Positions 1-7,695 of a stretch of DNA of 54,715 nt are shown piece after piece. This stretch comes from Clostridiales bacterium UBA4080. Lineage in GTDB: Bacteria > Bacillota > Clostridia > Lachnospirales > Vallitaleaceae. The position numbers were made by a program, and so were the translations under genes. The stretch lies in contig DFYO01000039.1 in NCBI GenBank assembly GCA_002381865.1, positions 40,029-94,743 of the forward strand. Direction: 5' to 3'. The notes under the pieces were generated by a model, which was not told where the DNA came from, ran no database searches, and worked only from the letters and a program-made list of their open reading frames with translations. Every line of letters starts with the position of its first letter. The first letter of the stretch is position 1.

Positions 1-509
1 GTACCTCCATTAATATAAAGTACCCCACCCTTTCCAAAATCAGGATGCTGTTTTGTAAATTCTTCAATGATTCCAATCGCTGTATCCTTTTTAACCTCAA
101 GCTTTCCTCCTAGCATTTCTAAGGAAAAGGTTGATGGCAATCCATCATCAAAGGTAAGTACTATAGGCTTACAGCCCGCTTCAATCGAAATTTTCCCAAG
201 CTTGTAGGAATTCATTGAAATCAAACGATAATTATTATCGTACAAATACTGTAAATCCTTTATAAAGTCTTCTTTAGTTCTATGGTAAGGCGGATTATCA
301 AGTATACCGTGATACATAATAATCATTATATGTCCGATTTCATTTGGCTTAATTTTATTATAGTCAATAACCTTTTCGTTATTTTCCACGCTTTGTTCTG
401 AACTTATCTGTGTTGTAATTTGCTCTGCATGGTTTTTTTCCTGTTCGCCTGCTTTACAGCCGCTCAACAAAAAGAGTACGCAAACTATAGCTGTAATTTT
501 TTTTTTCAT
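1..509 (-). CDS. Polysaccharide deacetylase-family lipoprotein, 3' part cut by window edge
   Basis: The reading frame starts with ATG at 509 and runs without a stop to the window edge, giving about 169 residues. The N-terminus has a short lysine-rich start, a hydrophobic stretch and the lipobox LLSGC, so the mature protein is probably anchored in the membrane outer leaflet. Further in are MYHGI and PIVLTFDDG. The latter is the TFDDG metal-binding and catalytic motif of carbohydrate esterase family 4. By family knowledge it would remove acetyl groups from peptidoglycan or another amino-sugar polymer. It starts 9 bases after the 90-residue gene, so it is probably the last visible gene of the tkt-tal-lipid kinase operon. 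The C-terminal catalytic motifs lie outside the window, so activity cannot be judged. Confidence 0.82.
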   Translation of the reverse strand, partial: MKKKITAIVCVLFLLSGCKAGEQEKNHAEQITTQISSEQSVENNEKVIDYNKIKPNEIGHIMIIMYHGILDNPPYHRTKEDFIKDLQYLYDNNYRLISMNSYKLGKISIEAGCKPIVLTFDDGLPSTFSLEMLGGKLEVKKDTAIGIIEEFTKQHPDFGKGGVLYINGG

Positions 510-518
510 TTTAACCTC

Positions 519-791
519 TTATAATTTAAATGCTTTCCAATAATCCTCTAATTCATCACTAGTAACAGCACCATAATATTTATCTGCAAGCTCAAAAATA
601 TCACTTTCATCTTTAAGTATTATATCTATTCCTTTAGAGGTTTTTTTTACCTTTTTATTATCCGTTGAAGCATCAATATATTGAATTATTTTTTCAATAA
701 AAAGCTTGCGATTTTCTTGATCTATCTCTTCGTAGCCTTCTATCTCTGCTTTTAGCTCTTCAATAAATTCTTCCTTTGGAATTACAAACAT
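519..791 (-). CDS. Hypothetical acidic protein, 90 residues
   Basis: I do not recognise this protein. It is short and strongly charged, with many Glu and Lys residues (IPKEEFIEELKAEIEGYEEI at the N-terminus). It appears mostly helical and has no signal peptide, membrane segment or Cys motif. It starts with ATG and is preceded by a purine-rich AGGAGG-like ribosome binding site. It lies 15 bases after the lipid kinase gene and 9 bases before the deacetylase gene, so co-transcription is likely. No function is proposed. Confidence 0.72.
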   Translation of the reverse strand: MFVIPKEEFIEELKAEIEGYEEIDQENRKLFIEKIIQYIDASTDNKKVKKTSKGIDIILKDESDIFELADKYYGAVTSDELEDYWKAFKL

Positions 792-806
792 AATGTCCTC
801 CTTATA

Positions 807-1706
807 TTACAAGCCGCCAATTACCTTGAGCTTCTTGTTTAAAACTTCAATGTGTAATGGAAAATCTGGACCCTTTTCGCCATCAATATCTGACTCTTCA
901 AAGCTTTCTATTCCTTCAAGACATTCAATATCCATTTTTTTAATCTGACAAAATTCAACATTTTTATCATCCAAATGGTCACCCGTAATAATTTTGCTAA
1001 ATAGTATAGGTAAATAATTCAAGGGGCATTCCTTAATTCCTACAAAATCCATATACCCATCATCTAATACAGCATCCTTAGCAAGCTTAGAAAAGCCTCC
1101 TGCACTTGAGCCGTTCAAAACTAAAAAAAGAAAAAAATAATCATCTATTATTCTATTTTCAGTTTTAATTCTAAACCTTATTCTGCTGAACTTTGGAAGC
1201 TGCTGCATTCCTTTTATATAATAAGCAAGCTTTCCAATAGTATTTTTTAGCTCAATATCAATATTCTGAGAGACATTTGTAAATAATCCTCCACAGCATA
1301 CATTGATAAAATATTCTCCATTAACTCTTCCCACATCTATTTCTCTAACCTTCATTTCTGAAAGATTCTCAAATGCTTCAGAAAAATTAAACGGAATATT
1401 CAAATGATTGGCAAAGTCATTTGCCGTTCCTGCAGGAATAACGCCTAGCGGAATATCAATACCATTTTTCATCATAGAATTGACAACCTGATTTACCGAA
1501 CCGTCTCCGCCTGCAATAATTATTGCAGCACACTCACTTAGATCCTTATCCAAAAGGCAAGTTGAAAAATCCTCCGCTGTTTTTGTTCTTTGAACTCTTA
1601 CTTCATACCCTTTATTTTGAAAAACTTCAATAAAATAATCTATTTTAGTTGGAAAAACTCTCGCTCCAGCCATAGGATTATAAATTAATTGTACATATTT
1701 TCCCAT
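807..1706 (-). CDS. Diacylglycerol/sphingosine kinase-family lipid kinase (DgkB/YegS-like)
   Basis: This 299-residue protein carries the family signature of a soluble lipid kinase. It has IYNPMAG near the N-terminus, the nucleotide-binding AGGDGS loop, and VIPAGTANDFA, the second conserved block. Such enzymes phosphorylate a lipid hydroxyl, usually diacylglycerol, with ATP at the inner face of the membrane, recycling lipid released during lipoteichoic acid synthesis. The start at 1706 is chosen because GGGGAGAA sits just upstream, and an in-frame start 39 bases earlier would overlap that site and run into the transaldolase region. The exact lipid substrate cannot be read from sequence. Confidence 0.88.
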   Translation of the reverse strand: MGKYVQLIYNPMAGARVFPTKIDYFIEVFQNKGYEVRVQRTKTAEDFSTCLLDKDLSECAAIIIAGGDGSVNQVVNSMMKNGIDIPLGVIPAGTANDFANHLNIPFNFSEAFENLSEMKVREIDVGRVNGEYFINVCCGGLFTNVSQNIDIELKNTIGKLAYYIKGMQQLPKFSRIRFRIKTENRIIDDYFFLFLVLNGSSAGGFSKLAKDAVLDDGYMDFVGIKECPLNYLPILFSKIITGDHLDDKNVEFCQIKKMDIECLEGIESFEESDIDGEKGPDFPLHIEVLNKKLKVIGGL

Positions 1707-1723
1707 ATTATTCTCCCCTGAGC

Positions 1724-2368
1724 TTACTTTGGAACGCTCTCCCAATCCTTCAAAAATCTTTCAATGCCTATGTCTGTTAGCGGATGTTTTAACATTTGCT
1801 TAATTACAGAATACGGAACTGTTGCAATATGAGCCCCCGCCTTTGCAGCGTCTAAAACATGAATAGGATTTCTTATGCTTGCTGCAATAACCTCAGTATC
1901 TATTTCGTGTATCTCAAATATTTCAACTATATCCCTTACAAGCTCCATTCCAACTGAGCCGATATCATCAATTCTGCCTAAAAAAGGACTTACAAACGTG
2001 GCCCCTGCTCTTGCAGCTAATAATGCCTGAACTGCTGAAAAAACTAGAGTTACATTGGTATCGATTCCCTCTGAAGCCAATACCTTAACTGCTTTTAAGC
2101 CTTCCTCTGTTATTGGAATTTTTATTACTATATTCTCATGTATCTTAGCTAGTTCTCTCGCCTCTTTAACCATTCCATCTGCTTCTAAGCTGATAACCTC
2201 TGCACTTATAGGCCCATCAACTATATTAGTAATTTCCTTTACTACCTCTTCAAACATTCTGCCTTCTTTAGCTATTAATGTAGGATTAGTAGTTACACCC
2301 GAAATAATACCCATGTCATTTGCAGCTTTAATATCGCTTACATTTGCAGTATCAATAAATATTTTCAT
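1724..2368 (-). CDS. tal: Transaldolase, small TalC/MipB type
   Basis: This 214-residue protein has the compact (beta/alpha)8 layout of the TalC subfamily. It begins MKIFIDTANV, followed by GVTTNPTLIAKEG, the Schiff-base region IVIKIPITEEGLKA, and FVSPFLGRIDDIG. The FVSPFxGRxDD version favours true transaldolase over fructose-6-phosphate aldolase, whose members usually have a YVAPYxNR block. It would interconvert sedoheptulose-7-phosphate and glyceraldehyde-3-phosphate with erythrose-4-phosphate and fructose-6-phosphate. The ATG at 2368 matches the family N-terminus; an in-frame GTG nine bases upstream also follows the GGGAG site and cannot be fully excluded. It lies 39 bases after transketolase, its pathway partner. 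Confidence 0.92.
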   Translation of the reverse strand: MKIFIDTANVSDIKAANDMGIISGVTTNPTLIAKEGRMFEEVVKEITNIVDGPISAEVISLEADGMVKEARELAKIHENIVIKIPITEEGLKAVKVLASEGIDTNVTLVFSAVQALLAARAGATFVSPFLGRIDDIGSVGMELVRDIVEIFEIHEIDTEVIAASIRNPIHVLDAAKAGAHIATVPYSVIKQMLKHPLTDIGIERFLKDWESVPK

Positions 2369-2407
2369 CTCCAACACTCCCTCTTTTTATATTAAAATGC
2401 TAAAATA

Positions 2408-4384
2408 TTACTTAGCAAGCATTTCCTTAGCTTTCTTAACGACAGCATCAACGGTTAGTCCCATTTCCTCATAAACCTTTTCAGCTGGTCCTGATGCTCC
2501 AAATCCATCAATTCCCATTACAAAACCATTATCACCTGTATATTTATGCCAGCCTATAGTAGTAGCTGCCTCTACCGCAAGTATTTTTTCTCCCTTTGGA
2601 AGAATCTTGTTTTTATATTCGTCATTTTGCGCATCAAATAATTTCCAAGATGGCATACTTACAACTCTGGAAGAAATTCCTTGTTTTTCTAGCTCTTCAG
2701 CCGCTTTAAATATCAATTCAACCTCTGAGCCTGAAGCTACAAGAATAATATCTACTCTTTTGCTTTCTTCTTTTAAAAGATATGCTCCTTTATAAAGACC
2801 TTCCCCTGAGTTTTCATACTGCATTAGATTTTGTCTTGATAATATTAATGCCGTCGGTGTTTTTTTACTAGTTAAAGCACTAACCCAAGCCGCAGCTGTT
2901 TCCTTTGCATCTGCTGGTCTTATTACATTAAAATTGGGTATACTTCTAAGCATAAGCAGATGTTCTATTGGCTGATGAGTAGGCCCATCTTCTCCGACGC
3001 CAATACTGTCATGCGTTAGAATATATATTACTGGTAAGTTCATAAGTGATGCAAGTCTCATTGAAGGTTTCATATAATCACTAAAAACAAAAAATCCTGC
3101 AATATATGGAACAAGTCCTTTGTGTAGCATTATTCCATTTGCCATTGCTGCCATAGCATGTTCTCTTACCCCAAAATGAAGGTTAGCTCCGCTGTGATCC
3201 TCTGAAGTAAAATGACCTCTGTCTTCCATAATCGATTTGGTAGAAGGCGAAAGATCTGCTGAACCCCCGATAAGGTTAGGCATAAGCTTTGATAGTTTAT
3301 TTAGTGCTTCATAAGAAGAAACTCTAGTCGCCTTGTTCCCTTGATATTCAAAAAATTCCTTATTGTTAACTACATCCTCAACATAAGCATTGCTTATCCA
3401 TTTTTCAAAAGCATCTGCCATTTCTGGATATTGTTTTTTATACTCAGCAAGCAGCTCATTCCATTCTGCTTCATAGCTTTCAAGCTTAGAAATAATTTGC
3501 TCCATACTCTCTGAAACTATTGAAGGTACTGTAAACGGCTCCTCATTCCAATTCAGAAAGCTCTTTGTTTGATTTAGATTGTCCTCTCCAAGAGGCTCTC
3601 CATGAGCAGAAGCTTTCCCTTGTTTAGAAGGACATCCATAACCAATTAGTGTTTTTACAATAATTAACGATGGCTTTTGCTCCTCTGCCTGAGCTTTATC
3701 AATTGCCTCTTCTATTGAATCTAAGTCATTTCCATCTTCAACCTCAATTACCTGCCATCCATAAGCCTGAAATCTTTTTGATACATCCTCTCGAAAAGCA
3801 ATATCAGTGCTTCCTTCAATGGAAATTGAATTAGAGTCATAGAAAGCAATAAGCTTTCCTAATTTCAAGGTGCCTGCTAATGAAGCTGCCTCTGCTGAAA
3901 TGCCCTCCATCAAGCAGCCATCTCCACATAAGGTATATGTAAAATGATCTACAATTGAAAATCCTTCTTTATTAAATTGATTTGCAAGATATGATTCTGC
4001 AAGAGCCATTCCTGCTGCAGTTGCTATTCCTTGTCCAAGTGGTCCCGTCGTCATCTCAACCCCAACCGTATGTCCAAACTCTGGGTGTCCTGGAGTTTTA
4101 CTTCCAATCTGTCTAAAACTTTTAATATCATCCATTGTAAGCCCATATCCAAATAAATGAAGCAGGGAATACAAAAGCATTGAGCCATGCCCTGCAGAAA
4201 GAACAAATCTATCTCTGTTAAACCACTGAGGATTCTTAGGATTGTGTTTCATCTTTTTTGCCCATAATGCATATGTCATAGGCGCTGCACCCAAAGGAAG
4301 TCCTGGATGTCCTGAATTCGCCTTTTGAATAGCCTCAGCGGAAATAATTCTAATGGTGTTAATCGTTTCTTGGTCGTGATACAT
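2408..4384 (-). CDS. tkt: Transketolase
   Basis: This full-length 658-residue thiamine-diphosphate enzyme moves two-carbon units between sugar phosphates in the non-oxidative pentose phosphate pathway. Visible signatures are KANSGHPGLPLGAAPM near residue 20, the thiamine-binding CGDGCLMEGISAEAASLAG block, the central FGVREHAMAAMANG block that activates the cofactor, and the C-terminal transketolase domain with IGVGEDGPTHQP. In an organism without an evident oxidative branch here, tkt and tal would supply ribose-5-phosphate and erythrose-4-phosphate from glycolytic sugars. It appears to be the first gene of the leftward operon that includes tal and the lipid kinase; the upstream gap to the ATPase gene is about 95 bases. 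Confidence 0.96.
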   Translation of the reverse strand: MYHDQETINTIRIISAEAIQKANSGHPGLPLGAAPMTYALWAKKMKHNPKNPQWFNRDRFVLSAGHGSMLLYSLLHLFGYGLTMDDIKSFRQIGSKTPGHPEFGHTVGVEMTTGPLGQGIATAAGMALAESYLANQFNKEGFSIVDHFTYTLCGDGCLMEGISAEAASLAGTLKLGKLIAFYDSNSISIEGSTDIAFREDVSKRFQAYGWQVIEVEDGNDLDSIEEAIDKAQAEEQKPSLIIVKTLIGYGCPSKQGKASAHGEPLGEDNLNQTKSFLNWNEEPFTVPSIVSESMEQIISKLESYEAEWNELLAEYKKQYPEMADAFEKWISNAYVEDVVNNKEFFEYQGNKATRVSSYEALNKLSKLMPNLIGGSADLSPSTKSIMEDRGHFTSEDHSGANLHFGVREHAMAAMANGIMLHKGLVPYIAGFFVFSDYMKPSMRLASLMNLPVIYILTHDSIGVGEDGPTHQPIEHLLMLRSIPNFNVIRPADAKETAAAWVSALTSKKTPTALILSRQNLMQYENSGEGLYKGAYLLKEESKRVDIILVASGSEVELIFKAAEELEKQGISSRVVSMPSWKLFDAQNDEYKNKILPKGEKILAVEAATTIGWHKYTGDNGFVMGIDGFGASGPAEKVYEEMGLTVDAVVKKAKEMLAK

Positions 4385-4479
4385 TGTGTTACTCCTTTCA
4401 AGTTACATCTAATAATGCAGTAATAGTAATATACATATCATCTGCTGTCAATATTTTTTGGAATTTTAGGTTAATTATA

Positions 4480-5676
4480 CTAATTAATTCTCAATGAAGA
4501 TACCTTGGTTTTAAAAATCGGAAGTTCTGGATTTTGTTCCATTAAATCCAATATTTCCAATAGCTTTTTAGCATAATTTCTAATTGTTATTTTCTCTTTT
4601 TCAATCTTGTTGCATTCAATTACAACCAGATTACTTATTGTTGCAATATCTACCGGAGCTCTATATTGATAGTGGTTACTATGAATATCAATTAATTTTT
4701 CTGTCAGACAATAAAAATCCTTATTTGTAAAAGGCTTTAAGGATAAGACAGGCTGTCTTACATTACTAACATTATCTCTTTGTATTGTTTTTCCTATTCT
4801 CTGATTTAATGCATCATAGCTTTTAAAACCTTTTTCTTCATTATCAAATAGCTCATTGGTTCCAGCGAAAACAAAACAACATTTTTCAATTTCTCCACTT
4901 CCGCATGCATCCATAATATATCTTAAATTACTATAGCTTTTCATTCGGGTGTCTGTCCTATTTGCCATTACCATTTCCAGTTCATCTACAATTACAATTA
5001 CTCCTGAATAGCCTATGAGGGATAAAAGCGAAACAAATCCTCTGAAAACATTAATTGCATTTTCTATGTCAACAGAACCCTTTACATTTAATCTTTTTTT
5101 AAGCTCATAAGAAATATTCTTGTCTCCTTTTATCCATGAAGCTGCAATATTTGAAAGCTCATAATCATTGTTTATTTTCGCCCTTATATATGTCAGCAAA
5201 ACCATTGCAAAGGAATTATTATATTCATTCAATGCCGAAATTACATTGTAGATTTCTTTTGTTGCAAATTGAATTTCCTTTTCCTTTTTAACGCTCTTTA
5301 TCCAGTTTTCAAATATTTCTTCAAAATTAGTGCCCTTTCCCTTGTTCTTTGAGTTTATTTGAAGGTTACCCATTATTTCAGTATAAAGAGCATCAAATTT
5401 ACTAAAATTAAAGCCACCCGTTATTGCCAGATTAGCAACAACAAAGCCTTCTTCGAGAGCCCTTTGCTTTAAATAATTAAGCATAAATGACTTTCCAGTT
5501 CCATATTCTCCTTGAATAAACTTAACTGCACTAAAGCCGTCTTCTTTAACTCCGTATAGCAGCTCAGATAATTCTTCTATTTCGCTTTCCCTGCCTACAA
5601 CTAATTCCTCTAGCAGGGTATCAGGAATAACTCCCATTCTTAATGCATTAAGTATTTTAGCTGACTGATTATTCAT
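4480..5676 (-). CDS. Standalone BREX-type ATP-binding protein (BrxC/BrxD-like, DUF2791)
   Basis: This 398-residue P-loop ATPase resembles the ATP-binding domain of BREX phage-defence proteins. The Walker A motif GEYGTGKS is at residues 56-63 and the Walker B motif VIVIVDELE is around 226-234, the acidic pair being D231-E232. A sensor-like FVFAGTNELF follows, and an early VGRESEIEEL resembles the region that precedes the P-loop in ORC/STAND-like ATPases. There is no signal peptide or membrane segment. No BREX partner (PglX methylase, PglZ phosphatase, BrxL, BrxA or BrxB) is in the window. Its neighbours are transketolase and a YigZ gene, so it looks like a chromosomal orphan. Family assignment is from motif recall, not a search. 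Confidence 0.72.
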   Translation of the reverse strand: MNNQSAKILNALRMGVIPDTLLEELVVGRESEIEELSELLYGVKEDGFSAVKFIQGEYGTGKSFMLNYLKQRALEEGFVVANLAITGGFNFSKFDALYTEIMGNLQINSKNKGKGTNFEEIFENWIKSVKKEKEIQFATKEIYNVISALNEYNNSFAMVLLTYIRAKINNDYELSNIAASWIKGDKNISYELKKRLNVKGSVDIENAINVFRGFVSLLSLIGYSGVIVIVDELEMVMANRTDTRMKSYSNLRYIMDACGSGEIEKCCFVFAGTNELFDNEEKGFKSYDALNQRIGKTIQRDNVSNVRQPVLSLKPFTNKDFYCLTEKLIDIHSNHYQYRAPVDIATISNLVVIECNKIEKEKITIRNYAKKLLEILDLMEQNPELPIFKTKVSSLRIN

Positions 5677-5817
5677 AGGTTTGTCGCCTTGCCTTTTAAG
5701 AAAATTATGTGTTTTAGAAGGTTTCCTAATCGATAATATAAGATGCTCACAAAAAGAAAAAAGCTTAAAGTCTTTTACTAGCTTAGATTATACCAAAATC
5801 AAGGTAAAAAATATAGG

Positions 5818-6498
5818 CTATTCCTCTATTTTATTGACTATTATTTTATTTTTTGTATTTGCAACAAATACCAATTTCTTTTTAGGATAATATATATCGC
5901 CGTTAAGAAGTTGTAATATCTCATTTTTAATGAGATTTGCATTATTATAAGTAATATACAATAGTATACTGACCTTTTCTAGATACTCGGTTTGATATAT
6001 TTTTTCATTATAGCTTCCAAGCAAATGCTGTATTTTAGGAAGATTCGAATAATCTACCGAAATATTAAGCTCTTCACAAAGCCTGCTTTCATATATCTCA
6101 GCATTTGCTATCGCTTCCTTTACTGCCTCAGTATATGCCTTAATCAAACCTCCTGTTCCCAATAATACTCCGCCAAAATACCGAATAACAACTGCCAGAA
6201 CGTTTCTTAATCCCGCACCTTTAATTACTTCTAAAATAGGTTTTCCAGCAGTTCCAGAAGGTTCTTTGTCATCATTAAACCTCTCTATTGGATACTCTGA
6301 TAAGCCAATTGAAAATGCAAAACAATGATGTCTGGCATCATAGTATTTTTTCCTTAGCTGTTGTACATATTCCAGAGCTTGTTCCTCTGTTTCTACATAA
6401 TACAAGCAGCAGATGAATTTAGATTTTTTTTCAACTATCTGAGCTTGCACAGGTTCTTCAATTCCTTTAAAGCTATCCATCATTTTTCTATTAGGCAC
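5818..6498 (-). CDS. YigZ/IMPACT family protein
   Basis: This 226-residue protein matches the YigZ/YvyE family. The N-terminal IMPACT domain shows KSKFIC, DDKEPSGTAGKP and RYFGGVLLGTGGLIKAY, followed by a smaller ferredoxin-like C-terminal domain. The eukaryotic relative regulates Gcn2; the bacterial role is not settled. The start is uncertain. GTG at 6498 follows an AGGAAAAG site at rather long spacing, while ATG codons at 6483 and 6480 give the usual short family N-terminus but lack a clear site. The gene is followed by a 141-base gap before the ATPase gene and lies about 30 bases after the PfkB-like gene. Confidence 0.86.
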   Translation of the reverse strand: MPNRKMMDSFKGIEEPVQAQIVEKKSKFICCLYYVETEEQALEYVQQLRKKYYDARHHCFAFSIGLSEYPIERFNDDKEPSGTAGKPILEVIKGAGLRNVLAVVIRYFGGVLLGTGGLIKAYTEAVKEAIANAEIYESRLCEELNISVDYSNLPKIQHLLGSYNEKIYQTEYLEKVSILLYITYNNANLIKNEILQLLNGDIYYPKKKLVFVANTKNKIIVNKIEE

Positions 6499-6528
6499 AA
6501 TACTACTATTGCTTTTCCTTCCAAATTA

Positions 6529-7485
6529 TTAATTCTTTGAGCTGTCAAATACAGTGATTAGCTTAATTCTTTTATACAATTCATCTACTTCTTTTCGCTG
6601 ACATATTTTAGGAAATTCACTAGCCTTAGAAGCTCCCATAACTGCTGCCGCTAGCTTAGTTATTTTTTCCATTTCATATTTTCTTGAAGCAGCAACGGCA
6701 AGTATTCCCGAAAGCAAATCCTTGCTTCCTCTATCCTCAATATCTTGATTGAATTTACCATATTTTGCACAGGTTATCTTGTTCTTAGTAACCAAATATA
6801 TATTCTCATCCTCAATATTGTCATATAAAAGATATTTTATACTATGGTTTTTTACGAGATTTCTCATATTAAGCTGCCATTCTTTTTCTTTGCTGCTGTC
6901 TATTCCCAAAATTCCCAAGTCATTATTATTGATGACTATTCCATATGGCTTATGTTGAAGTGATGCCAAAAGTTCTTCCTTAGAAAGCGATATTATTATT
7001 TTTTGATTGTTTTCCTTTGCTATAGAAATTATTTCTTCAATTAATTTATTAGAGCTTCCGTCAGATAGCGGAATATTATTGATAAGTACAGTAGTCACAT
7101 CCTTTAAATTTACATGAAATTTATGCTTATAATGCTTAATATCCTGTTCGTCAACTGTGAAATTATCCTCTAAAAGAACAGTACTTATTCCTGTAATTGC
7201 ATCAATAATATTAACCTCTGAACGTGTTTCAGTCTCTTTCCATAAAAAATCTGATTTTATTCTGCTTTTATCCATAAAATTCTTGATAAACCTTCCATTA
7301 ATCCCTCCAGCTGTACCTAAAACATAAGGCTCTCCCTGCATAAGCTTAATAATTAGAGCGGAGTAAACTGCCCCCTCTCCCACAAAAAGCTTATGACTTG
7401 TTATTGAATTAACCTCTCCAAGTTTTAAATTCTCTGCAAATAATTTTTTATGCACAAAAAAATTTGATGTTGCAACTAGTATCAT
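6529..7485 (-). CDS. PfkB-family (1-phosphofructokinase-like) protein with altered catalytic motif
   Basis: This 318-residue protein has the fold markers of the FruK/LacC branch. It has a glycine-rich sugar-binding region (GEGAVYSALIIKL, then GTAGGINGRF), an ETRSEVNIID segment matching the TR-N-I block, and a late SKDLLSGIL where family members have GAGDSxxxG. Aligned from the final glycine, Lys255 takes the place of the catalytic Asp and an Asp falls one position later (D256). The anion-hole GAG is replaced by GSK. By family knowledge these enzymes phosphorylate hexose phosphates. The altered motif suggests changed chemistry or a regulatory, substrate-binding role. There is no phosphotransferase-system gene beside it. 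The upstream region contains a palindromic repeat and the glnN terminator. Confidence 0.7.
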   Translation of the reverse strand: MILVATSNFFVHKKLFAENLKLGEVNSITSHKLFVGEGAVYSALIIKLMQGEPYVLGTAGGINGRFIKNFMDKSRIKSDFLWKETETRSEVNIIDAITGISTVLLEDNFTVDEQDIKHYKHKFHVNLKDVTTVLINNIPLSDGSSNKLIEEIISIAKENNQKIIISLSKEELLASLQHKPYGIVINNNDLGILGIDSSKEKEWQLNMRNLVKNHSIKYLLYDNIEDENIYLVTKNKITCAKYGKFNQDIEDRGSKDLLSGILAVAASRKYEMEKITKLAAAVMGASKASEFPKICQRKEVDELYKRIKLITVFDSSKN

Positions 7486-7576
7486 ATTTTTTCCTCTTCT
7501 TTACTAATAATTATTTAATTATATCAAATCATTTATTAATAGGCAAATCCGCTTTCCTTATTTACTCACAAGAATA

Positions 7577-7646
7577 GCGTTCGGTGAACGCGTTTCTCGT
7601 AGAATAGGAAAGTATGGTCTCTTGCAAGCAAGACGAACTTTCCTAT
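7577..7646. repeat. Palindromic intergenic repeat, locus A
   Basis: This non-coding interval lies between glnN and the PfkB-like gene and is richer in G+C than its surroundings. It contains GCGTTC-GGT-GAACGC (7577-7591), then an outer inverted repeat ATAGGAAAG (7604-7612) and CTTTCCTAT (7638-7646). That repeat encloses a further perfect hairpin, TCTTGC-AA-GCAAGA (7620-7633). The same outer ends recur at the far edge of the window, which suggests a dispersed repeat family. Confidence 0.6.
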
Positions 7647-7651
7647 TTTAT

Positions 7652-7684
7652 AAAAAAAGTTCCTCTCCCTAAGGAGAAGAACTT
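7652..7684 (-). terminator. Intrinsic terminator of glnN
   Basis: On the minus strand, 12 bases after the glnN stop, AAGTTCTTCTCC pairs with GGAGAGGAACTT around a TTAG loop. The stem has 12 base pairs including one G-U, and a run of seven T follows. The stem strength and T run fit a rho-independent terminator ending the glnN transcript. Confidence 0.88.
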
Positions 7685-7695
7685 CTCTAATCAGC

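Noticed and set aside
4480..5676. Full BREX defence island
   Set aside because: Only one BREX-like ATPase is present; no methylase, phosphatase, Lon-like or other partner lies within the window.
5681..5890. Plus-strand frame of 69 codons between the ATPase and yigZ genes
   Set aside because: It overlaps the yigZ end, has no ribosome binding site and reads like AT-rich noise; the rest is an ordinary intergenic gap.
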